Shown piece by piece: positions 9,584 to 18,239 of a stretch of DNA of 35,114 nucleotides. The stretch comes from Branchiostoma floridae (lineage: Eukaryota > Chordata > Leptocardii > Amphioxiformes > Branchiostomatidae): assembly GCF_000003815.2 (NCBI RefSeq), contig NC_049981.1, positions 34,212,235 through 34,247,348 on the forward strand. Direction: 5' to 3'. Both the position numbers and the translations under genes were made by a program. Below the pieces are notes generated by a model, which was given only the letters and a program-made list of their open reading frames with translations, had not been told where the DNA came from and searched no databases. Positions within the stretch are counted from its first letter, which is position 1, and every line of letters begins with the position of its first letter.

Positions 9584-11125
9584 CATAGAGAGAGCTCTAG
9601 GGGAAGGAGATGTCCAGAGCGAGGATAGGCCGGGTGATCAATTATCGTGACTGTTGTCACTTCTGAATAGTGTATTGATAAGATCTTTGCTGAGAACCCA
9701 TTCAAACTTGTGTGCGTGGCTTACTCTGCAGCTCATCCCTACAACTGTGACGCCAACCAGTTTGAGTGCCCGAACAGTGGTCGCTGTATCCCGGATGTGT
9801 GGAGATGCGACGGTGATGATGACTGTTCGGACAACAGCGACGAACAGGACTGTTCTGGTACTGTAGGTACGCGCGCAAACCTTCCCACTGTACCGTTTTC
9901 AAACCATCTTGATTTTATCATATCATGAGCAAATCTTCTGATAGTGACACGTACAAATACATATTTGTGCAATCTGTACACTGAGAAAGGTAATTATATT
10001 TCTATCATCAATAAAGGCATCTGCTTGTGAACAGAAGATGATTTAAATAACACAGAAAGGTTATCAAAATAAAATGCTCTTAGTTGGATGTCAAAGTATT
10101 TGTAAGTATGTGCTTACAGAATATTTCTTTGGAGTAAACTTCACTATTTATTTTAATGCTACAAACGTTAAGAGTCGCACTACTACTACTAGCAAGTGTT
10201 TGACTTTTCTCCTGCAGCCCCTGGCGGAACAGGAAGCAACTGCAACCACGTGCAGGAGGGATCTGACTCGGGAACCATCTCCCTCACTAACTACCAGGTG
10301 ATACAGCTCGTTCTTTGACACATTGATACCTTTGCTTACGGTTGCTTGTGCACAATTTTGACGATGTTGTTTGTGTAAATGATATGATAAAGCTCACATT
10401 AAGCCTGTCTTCGGAAGTTGATGTGCATACAGAAAAAATATATTGCTTTTTTTTCACATTTTTCATTACCTGATATTACGTAAAATGATACCGTGTCGCA
10501 ATTTTTCTACTAGAACAACATGGACTGTCTGTGGACAATATCCGTCAGTGCTGGCAACGCCGTTATGCTGCAGTTCACCAGCTTCTCGCTAGAAGAGGAC
10601 TCTCTGTGCGAGTACGTAAACAACGGCAACGTCTCCACGGCCGTACGAAATAATAAAGAATGGCGAATTTGGGTTTCTTGAAATGAAATAAGAACTTACT
10701 AGGTAAAACACCCACGCGTCGCATATCAATGACAGGAGTTATGAGTAGAAGTTAACAGACCAATTTCTGTGTCTAATTTTATTACAGCACTGATGACCAA
10801 CAGTGATGAAGAGGCATATATTTCCTGTCTCTTGTATTAAGCCTAATTAAAATTTACGGCACAGTTAGTACAATAAAGATCCTGCCGAACCTTCCTTGCT
10901 AAGTTTTTAACCTCCTTGTTTTAACCTTCTTACAGGTACGACTACGTAGCTGTCTATGACGGACCGACCGTCTCTTCCCCGCTGCTGGGGAAGTTCTGCG
11001 GCTCCACCCCGCCCGGCCCTGTCCAGTCTAGCGGCAACCAGATCGTCGTCCGGTTCTACTCGGACTACAGCGGAGAGTACGACGGTTTTGAAGCCACGTA
11101 CACCGCTGTGACACCCAGTGCTTAA
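8883..11125 (+). CDS. Secreted LDLa(x2)-CUB domain protein
   Basis: Six exons (8883-8934, 9317-9436, 9732-9857, 10218-10297, 10514-10611, 10936-11125) join in frame into 221 residues. Exon 1 is a signal peptide ([17 protein letters not shown]). Exons 2 and 3 each encode one LDL-receptor class A module bounded by phase-1 introns; both have six Cys and the Ca-binding acidic end ([17 protein letters not shown]). Exons 4-6 encode one CUB domain (residues ~107-217) with [21 protein letters not shown] and [12 protein letters not shown], including the Cys pairs and the Ca-site acidic residues of CUB domains. Exon 3 could alternatively end at 9866, adding three residues without a frame change. There is no transmembrane segment, so the product is probably secreted and binds ligands or other extracellular proteins. 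It is a paralogue of the gene at 15094-18177, which has two more LDLa exons. The ligand is unknown. Confidence 0.88.
9281..9306. repeat. (GTTT)n microsatellite before an LDLa exon
   Basis: About six TTTG/GTTT units end ten bases before the acceptor at 9316. The tract probably serves as the polypyrimidine tract of that acceptor, so length changes could affect splicing. Confidence 0.8.
9543..9582. repeat. (GA)n microsatellite
   Basis: A purine-rich GAGA run sits in the intron between the two LDLa exons of the first LDLa-CUB gene, next to a GT-rich stretch at 9460-9500. Confidence 0.85.
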
Positions 11126-11146
11126 AATCTCTTAATTTTTCCAGCT

Positions 11147-11152
11147 AATAAA
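11147..11152 (+). terminator. Polyadenylation signal AATAAA of the first LDLa-CUB gene
   Basis: AATAAA lies 22 bp after the TAA stop and is followed by a GT-rich stretch (TTTTTGTGGTCTTCTG) suited to a downstream element, implying a very short 3' UTR. Confidence 0.75.
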
Positions 11153-12118
11153 CTGATCGGAGTTATTTTTGTGGTCTTCTGCAACCTTTTCGTTGTCTCT
11201 CTCTAGCGGTGTGCGCTTTCTTGAGCATATCGTCCCGTTTAGGAGTCGGTGAAGTCTTAGAGTTGAAAATGTGTACCACTAGAAAGAAGTAATATATGTT
11301 GCAAATATGCCTTAAACGCATATTTACATCTGCCTGGATGTCACGATTTCACACAGATAGCTGCAGGGGAAATATTTTCAAGCATCATAATTGTAAAGGT
11401 GCTTTTATAAAGCAACTACCATGCATGATATCTACTGATCAGAAGCAATGTTCTGCCGTCTTCTGTAACTCCCGGCCCAGGGATTAGATACACGTAAAAG
11501 CTAAACAACATCACCATCAAATGAATAAATGAATAATAGGTAATCTATCCCTTGCACCTCTTACAAGATAAGAAATGTAATTAAGATGGGTATAAGCTAA
11601 GCTGGAGTAAAATTGAGAAACAACATAGGGCTTTGTGGCATCTCTTCTGTCGTTTATACATTTGTCACTTTACTTATTTTACAAAAAAAGTTTATATAAG
11701 GTCAAAATAGAATACAGCAGATTGTAAAATCTTTTAAAACCTTTATCAACATTCAAACTAGAGTTTGACAAACACATCTCTTCGCCAAATAATCATGCCT
11801 TTATTGAAGTCTTATTCATGTATTACTAAATAGTACAAGTCTGTGATCACAGATGACCTGGTACCATGCCTGGTCAATCAGAATTTCATGCCTTCCAGAG
11901 GTTTTGTCCCCAATGTAACAGCGTCCAGCTCACAAGGTCCTCCAGCAAAACATCTGTGTAACAGCTGTGTCTATAGATATAGGTCAAAATGATATATATA
12001 TATGGAAAACAGTTTATTTCTGTTAATTGGCCACTAATTACAACTAAATGCATCTTTCCATATATATTATTATCTAAAGTACCTTTCAGCCAAAAACAAT
12101 GCAAACAAGTTTGAAAGT
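11153..12118. other. Noncoding interval after the first LDLa-CUB gene
   Basis: AT-rich sequence without recognisable exons. A plus-strand reading at 11296-11487 shows no domain and is probably chance. Confidence 0.5.
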
Positions 12119-13430
12119 CCTATCATGAAATTCAGTGGATTTCTGTACTTTCCTCATTAATTATGCAAATTAGCTGTTGATTTGAATAATTAGCATTACA
12201 TTAAGTAAGTCGTCACTTAGGCTATCTACCACAAAAATCACGACCACAGCATGTTCAGAACACAAGATGTAAAAAATTGAAGTTTTGCTGCAGTACCTTA
12301 GGAAGCCGCTAGGTGGCCCACTATCATACTCGACCTTCGTTGTTCTGATCTACCACAAAAATCACGACCACAGCATGTTCAGAACACAAGATGTAAAAAA
12401 TTGAAGTTTTGCTGCAGTACCTTAGGAAGCCGCTAGGTGGCCCACTATCATACTCGACCTTCGTTGTTCTGACCCCTACCCACCTGCCAAATATTATCAG
12501 GATCCTTTCAAGGCTTCTTGATTTATGCATTACACAAACAAACGGACGCACACACTCGGCCCGCTACCGTCCTAACGGAAAATGATATGCCAACTTTTTT
12601 CGAACACAACCTTCCTTTCTGCAAACGCTACTCAAATGCCAAATATCATGAAAATCCATACACAGATTCTTGAGTTATATGCTGTTGGAATGGATTTATG
12701 AACGTTCCTCATTAATTATGCAAATTATCTGCTGATTTGTATAATAAGTATTACATTGTGTAAGTCATCACTCATTCTATCTACATACCAAAAATCCTGA
12801 TGATCCGTCAACACGTTTTTGAGTTATTCTCGTCCAAAGTTTGAAAGGAAATCGGTGCCTGCAGTTCCCAAAAAGCCCTAGGGGGTCCAACTCACAGCAC
12901 TTACTCTCTGTTCCAGGGCTATCTACCACTCAAAAATCATGACCACAGCCTGTCCAGAACACGAAGAGTATAATTTAAAAGTTTTGCTGCAGTACCTTTG
13001 GCAGCCACTAGAGGGCCCATTATCGAACTTGACCTTCGTTTTTCTGACACCCACCCACCTACCAAATATCATCAGGATCCATTCAAGGGTGCTCGAGTTA
13101 TCTTGCATACAGACAAACGCACTTACATACAAATCCCGCTACAGCACCGTAGGTAAGAGCTAGGTAAACCATTTTCGCACCAGACCTTCCTCTCCAAAAC
13201 CGCTACACACCTACCAAGTATCGTGAAAATCGCCCAGCTGCATTTTGACGTATGCTGCCCAAAACAAACCCCAAAAACATACCAAGCTTGCTGCAGTACC
13301 GTAGGAAAACGCCAGGTAAATCGTTTTCTAACTTGGGATTCCTTTTGACAACCGCTACACACCTACCAAAAATCACAAAGTTCCATCCACGATTTCTGGA
13401 GTTATTTGCTGTTGACCTACATACAGACCC
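12119..13430. repeat. Degenerate ~150-bp tandem repeat block with CTCF-like cores
   Basis: A phrase like CTACCAAATATCATCAGGAT followed by (T/C)TNGAGTTAT recurs near 12486, 12636, 12785, 13059, 13210 and 13362, spaced ~150 bp except for one interval of 274 (150 plus 124). A second phrase, GCTGCAGTACC(T/G)TAGGAA, recurs near 12288, 12412, 12985 and 13290. It is followed by CCGCTAGGTGGCCC (12306-12319 and 12430-12443) or CCACTAGAGGGCCC (13005-13018). A third unit containing CATTAATTATGCAAAT occurs near 12155 and 12710. The block is a diverged satellite or nested array of an unnamed interspersed family. No coding potential is seen. Confidence 0.75.
12224..12471. repeat. Exact 124-bp tandem duplication
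   Basis: The copies 12224-12347 and 12348-12471 appear identical by eye, inside the otherwise diverged repeat block. Each holds one CTCF-like core. The identity marks a recent event, or a collapse/expansion error in assembly. Confidence 0.85.
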
Positions 13431-13559
13431 AAGTCAGCAATCTCATACTCTTCTTGGCGAAGAGAATAACGTTGTACAGCGAATATATTGAATGCATGAT
13501 AGTACACAAAACAATTATGATTTGTTGTAGTTTTCATGAGATTACAAAAATATGCCAAA

Positions 13560-14110
13560 AATAGTTACTCAAGCAACTGGATATGGTTTTGAAACGGTCA
13601 GACGTTTCGGATAGAATCCACTATCCTTCGTCAGTGACACTGAAGAGATCTGGAAGAAACAGGTCTTTTATACTCTAACTATGAATGAAGACAATTTCAG
13701 ATGTCCAATAGGAAAGGTTGTAAGACAATTCAGACTGAAGACAATTTGGATTCCAAAGAAAACAAAGCTAAGCCAAAGTCAAGCTGAAGACAATTTGGAT
13801 TTCAAAGGATATCAAGGCTAAGACACAGTTAATGCAAATGATCAATTAGCTCCTGTTGTTTTAGTTACAGGAGCTAAAAGCTTTGTTGGTGGTGGTGGGG
13901 GGGGGGGGGGTAGTGCTATGTCCCAAGTGCCGGAAAGTTCCATACGTAGCCCCCCTTTTCTGTTGAGGGTGGGATTGTATATTCTCTCATATATGGCCTC
14001 TCTAACTCCCCGTTCAAACCAGCGGGCTTCACGGTCTAGGATGTCGGTAGATTGGAGGTTGAAGGAATGTCCTTGGTTGTTCAAAAATAGTTGTCTTTTA
14101 AAGCATCTAA
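13560..14110 (-). mobile_element. 3' fragment of a Penelope-like retroelement (GIY-YIG end plus 3' repeat)
   Basis: Read on the minus strand, the frame at ~13842-14110 encodes GHSFNLQSTDILDREARW followed by FERGVREAIYERIYNPTLNR. This matches the conserved C-terminus of the GIY-YIG endonuclease region of Penelope-like elements (ILDRE.RWFERGVKEAIY......LNRGGGLR). The frame continues through a Pro run that corresponds to the poly-G tract at 13894-13912. Downstream on the same strand lies an untranslated tail ending in a hammerhead-like motif (13591-13640), as in the terminal repeats of these elements. The reverse transcriptase and the GIY-YIG core are missing, so this is a 5'-truncated dead copy. 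The left limit (~13560) and the right limit are approximate. Confidence 0.8.
13591..13640 (-). ncRNA. Hammerhead-like ribozyme motif of the Penelope-like element
   Basis: On the minus strand the sequence has CTGACGA (reverse complement of 13628-13634), then a stem GGATAG / CTATCC closed by a six-base loop, then GAAAC (13604-13608) and a nearby complementary GTTTC. This is the hammerhead core CUGANGA ... GAAA with a very short stem III, as known for Penelope-like elements. One unpaired A at the base of stem II departs from the canonical 10.1-11.1 pair, so cleavage activity is uncertain. Confidence 0.55.
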
Positions 14111-14159
14111 AGAATGAAATATAACAAATGATGTAAGCGGTTATGGTCAAATTTTAGCC

Positions 14160-15020
14160 AGGACTTAGCTGATAAGGACAACTGTTTGTTTTTCATCATA
14201 GGTCAACAGGTGTGACATATAAAACGGCTCAATATTGTCCTGTAGAACGAAATTAGATTCGTGTCCAATCATGACGTCGGTAAACCTTGTCGCATATTGG
14301 TGATGTAAATACGTCAAAATGCATTTAGCGGGGTGAAACACTGAGGGACGTTTAGATAACAATGGCATCTCCCACACACAGATATAATGGCAATTGTACC
14401 ATCGGGTCGTCTGGGAGACGACCATCTCTTACGGCTGACCTACTAAAACTTGATGGGAAAATACACACCTTATCGGAAACAACCGTGTCTCTTCTAGGAC
14501 ACTGACGACATCAAGACTTGGGTAAATATACCTAGTGACATCATAATGAAGAAATCACCTAAGTAATTCGTGTGAAAAGATACCTCAATTTTATCTTGTG
14601 TTATGAAATCCGTAAACTTAAACCATTGATAAGATATTCTATAAACACTTTATTGATGGTACAATGTAATGTCCACCTCGGGTTATATTTCTTATAACGG
14701 AGCAAAACGTAAAAAAAACATAGCCCCTCGATCCAAGGAAAACTTGCAATAGATTATGCCTGGTCAGTTAGATAGTGAGCATAGTTTCTTAAATATCTTA
14801 AGTAAAACGGACAGGTGTGTCATGGGCGTGGGCGTGGGCATCAAGAAATGTTAGCTCAATCATTTAGAGATTCCCTCAGCATTTCTTTATTTGTTTAGTG
14901 TGCGACATTATGGGCACGAGCAGGTGTTCAAATCCCAACACTGGAGAAGAAACATCCGTTCGGATAGGTGTTAAATACTAACATAAGATAGGTAAAGTAC
15001 ATGTATGCACACTTTGCTCC
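14160..15020. other. Noncoding interval upstream of the second LDLa-CUB gene
   Basis: No exon or repeat with a recognisable signature. The minus-strand open frame 14165-14425 does not continue the Penelope-like protein and shows no domain. Confidence 0.45.
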
Positions 15021-15026
15021 CATCGC

Positions 15027-15034
15027 TATAAAAA
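15027..15034 (+). promoter_or_regulatory. TATA box of the second LDLa-CUB gene
   Basis: TATAAAAA lies 60 bp before the ATG at 15094, with a C/T-rich stretch (GTTCTCTTCACC) ~30 bp downstream where transcription would start. No similar box is obvious before the first LDLa-CUB gene. Confidence 0.65.
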
Positions 15035-15093
15035 GCACAAATAGAGGAGGTCGTTCTCTTCACCTGTTTTAGCCATAGCTCGAGCTCACAGCC

Positions 15094-18000
15094 ATGAAGG
15101 TCTTCGCGACATTTTTGCTATTTCTCGGAGTCGCACTTGGTACGTACATACGTAATAGTCATCTTTACGTATTCTGAATGTGATTGACTTTAGGAACGCA
15201 ACGTTTTCCTTCGAATGAGATCTTATGTTTTTATAATGTTGCGCAAGCTTTTTTGTTCATGCTTCAGACAACGATAAATATTCGTAGAGAGCAACAGAGT
15301 GATCCTCAAGCAGAACGTACAATTCAATAATCCAATGATCAATGAAAATCCCACTCATGGGATTGTAAAGGAATCAGTATGGCTGTTCACAACACCAACT
15401 ATTTTCCAACAACATGTTGCTTCAGATTTTATGTCTAAAGCACGTTTTAAAAACATTTTGCATTTTGTAGCGTGTGACAGCGACGAGTACGACTGTGGTG
15501 CCGGGAACGGCTACTGTATCCCCGACAACTGGGAGTGCGACGGCTGGGACGACTGCTCAGACGGCGTCGATGAGTCCAACTGTAACAGAAGTTTTCTCAC
15601 TACTTCTCACATTTTTGACATTGGAAAATGGCTATGTATCTAAATATAGACGTATTGTAAATGTGCCATGCAAGGTCATGAACTTAGTCCTTGGAGCTGG
15701 GGTGGGGCATACTAGTACAAATGTATATGAAGTGGGGGGGGGGGGGGTCACCCCGGGCCCGTTGTCCATTCTCTTCTCCTTGGCGTTTCAAACGTTCGTA
15801 CTCCAATACTTTTACAGTACCATTGCGCACTAGCTACAGATAGTTCGAAACCTTCGAGTAACTCGTTCACTCTTGAGTTTTAGGGTGTTCAATGCGGATC
15901 TTGTCACAGTGCTGAGTGCAGACTATATCTATCAAACTGTCATGATAGAGTCCTGTAAAAAGATGTAACAGGACGAAACTCTACCACAGGCGGAGGTACC
16001 GGTCCCCAGGAACCTGACTGCGTTTTGGCCCACCAACGCCCATGTGATAATGGCGGCTGTGTGCCTCTGAACTGGGTATGTGACGGCATGGACGACTGTG
16101 GTGACAACAGCGACGAGGAGAACTGCCCAGGCGTCGACCCAGGTGATAAATACGTTTCTTTTCACAGCCAACTGAACGCTTTGTTACCCCAGGAAGATAA
16201 TAGATAGAGATATGAGAAGATCGAATCTGAAGCATCTCCATGAATATCTTACCTTGGAAAACGTGTTGCGTTGCATACTAGTATCTGAAAGGAAACGTAT
16301 TAATGCATAAACGTATAAACGTATTAAACGAAAAAACGACAATTCAGCCTTTTGTAAATGTGCTGCAAAAGTTTTTAATGTCAATGGCAATAAACCATTT
16401 CTCTCTGTATTCGTAATTGTCTTTATTCTGTTAAAATGTTGATAGTCATTATTCTGTCAAAATGTTGATCTTTGACAACCTTAACATGACATTTTCCTGA
16501 ACTGTGACTGCAACTTTGCTGTCTTAAGTGATTTTCTGATTATTTCAGGTCCACTGACCCCAACTCAATGCTCTGGCACCCAGTTCGAGTGTGCGAACGG
16601 CCACTGCACCTACGCCTCGTGGGTTTGTGATGGAGACAACGACTGTGGTGATTGGAGTGACGAGCAGAGCTGTTCTGGTGGAAGTGGGTTTTGTTTCGTC
16701 TTGTTCAAATATTAGGCAACACTTCGGCCCACACTAGGGGTCAAGCGGTTTGGGAGGTGCGTTCCGCTTCTATTGCTGCGATTTCGATTCTGGTGGTAGA
16801 AGGCCGGATCTTTGAAGTTTGTTGGATGTGTACTTTGTCTTATGTCGTGCGGTAACAAGTTCTAGTCCAAGACTGTCCATGGAAAATACGAGTGCGAGTA
16901 ATTAGAAAAATTAGACAGCCATTGACGAGTTTGACTCTAATGCCATAAGTGTGTAGTTACAGAAGGAATAATTTTTCCTTCCTAGCCCAAATCCCTCCTA
17001 TCGGAACACTGCGCAGGTATAGTATATCTCCAGACCTTGAAATAATTTCACACGATATATTCAGATTACGTATATCCTAAATTTTCTAGGGCTAACAATT
17101 ACCTGATAGTTTGAAACGGAACAGACTGTCTGATTTGTTCTAAATTGTGCCCCCGCAGATCCAGATCCCGGATGCCCCAGTGATCGGTTCGAGTGCGACA
17201 ATGGCCGCTGTATCCTGGCCCATTGGGAGTGTGACGGCTATGACGACTGCAGCGACAACAGTGACGAAGACCACTGCCCCGGCGGCGGCGGTCAGTGTTG
17301 TTTTCATTTCTGTTGTGACTCAATGGCACATCCTTTTTCTTAAGCAAAATTTGTGAGGTAACATTGCTAGCCCTTGCCCATGTAAACTTCAGAATGGATA
17401 TGATTTTGCCAGCGGACACTTGCTTGAACCTGCACTACACAACTATGACATCTGAACGTGTACATATAGATTAGGATGGGGGGGAGTGCATTGACTGTTT
17501 GGGATCCGTAATTATTCATCCATAAGGTAGGAGATGGCACTATAGAAGTAAAAGCTTTTAAAAAACAGAAGTTTAGAAATCTAAATGAAACCGTAACATT
17601 ATTTCTCCACAGGTATCAACCCAGTTGTGAACCCCGAGACACCCTGTGGCGGGCAGCTGAAGGAAGATGCTGGAGTCATCACCCATCTGAACTATGACAA
17701 CGGCATGGACTGCGAATGGGAGATCTCCGTGTCCGATGGCAACTACGTGTACATGGAGTTCACTTCCTTTGAGCTGGAGTCCGCCAGCTCTAGCAGCGGT
17801 ACCTGCAAGTAGGTTCTGTTTAAAGGAGCGTTTTTAAAAACGAAGTACAGTTCTGTGTACACATGATTCCTGACTTTTCGAACTTTGGGAATGACGAGTT
17901 TTTCTTCTCTTTTTGTCTGTCTAGTTATGACCACGTGGAAATCTATGATGGCCTTTCCAATGACGCCCCTCTTCTGGCCAAACTGTGTGGAGATGAGCTG

Positions 18001-18177
18001 CCCAAGCCGATCCAAAGCACGGGGAACCGCGTGTCCGTCCAGTTTAAGAGTGACGTTAGCATCACTAAGGACGGTTTTGAGATGAGGTACTATGCTGTAG
18101 CTATCGATGACGGCTCTGGGGAGGGCAGCGGCTCCAATGTAGTGGACGCACGCGACCAGGACGCCTTCATCTTCTAA
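15094..18177 (+). CDS. Secreted LDLa(x4)-CUB domain protein
   Basis: Seven exons (15094-15139, 15471-15581, 15990-16142, 16549-16677, 17159-17290, 17613-17808, 17925-18177) join in frame into 339 residues. Exon 1 is a signal peptide ([15 protein letters not shown]). Exons 2-5 each encode one LDLa module between phase-1 introns, with six Cys and acidic Ca-binding ends ([46 protein letters not shown]). Exons 6-7 form a CUB domain (residues ~203-320) with [18 protein letters not shown] and [11 protein letters not shown], then an acidic tail ending [10 protein letters not shown]. The donor of exon 2 (CCAACT/GTAACA) splits the last LDLa Cys codon, and the next exon starts GC, restoring Cys; this supports the model. 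There is no membrane anchor. It is a tandem paralogue of the gene at 8883-11125, likely a secreted ligand-binding or defence protein; the ligand is unknown. Exon 4 has an alternative donor a few bases downstream. Confidence 0.88.
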
Positions 18178-18233
18178 GCATTTACAAGGGTTTTGTCTTT
18201 CTCATCAGCTAGGGAAACAACTGGAGATTGTGA

Positions 18234-18239
18234 AATAAA
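18234..18239 (+). terminator. Polyadenylation signal AATAAA of the second LDLa-CUB gene
   Basis: AATAAA lies 57 bp after the TAA stop codon, giving a short 3' UTR like that of its paralogue. Confidence 0.7.

Noticed and set aside
9352-9705. Minus-strand frame of Leu/Ser/His-rich repeats in the first LDLa-CUB gene
   Set aside because: It is a read-through of the GA and GT microsatellites and the antisense of an LDLa exon.
14165-14425. Minus-strand open frame as the upstream part of the Penelope-like protein
   Set aside because: Its residues show no reverse-transcriptase or GIY-YIG motif, and the family match stops near 14110.
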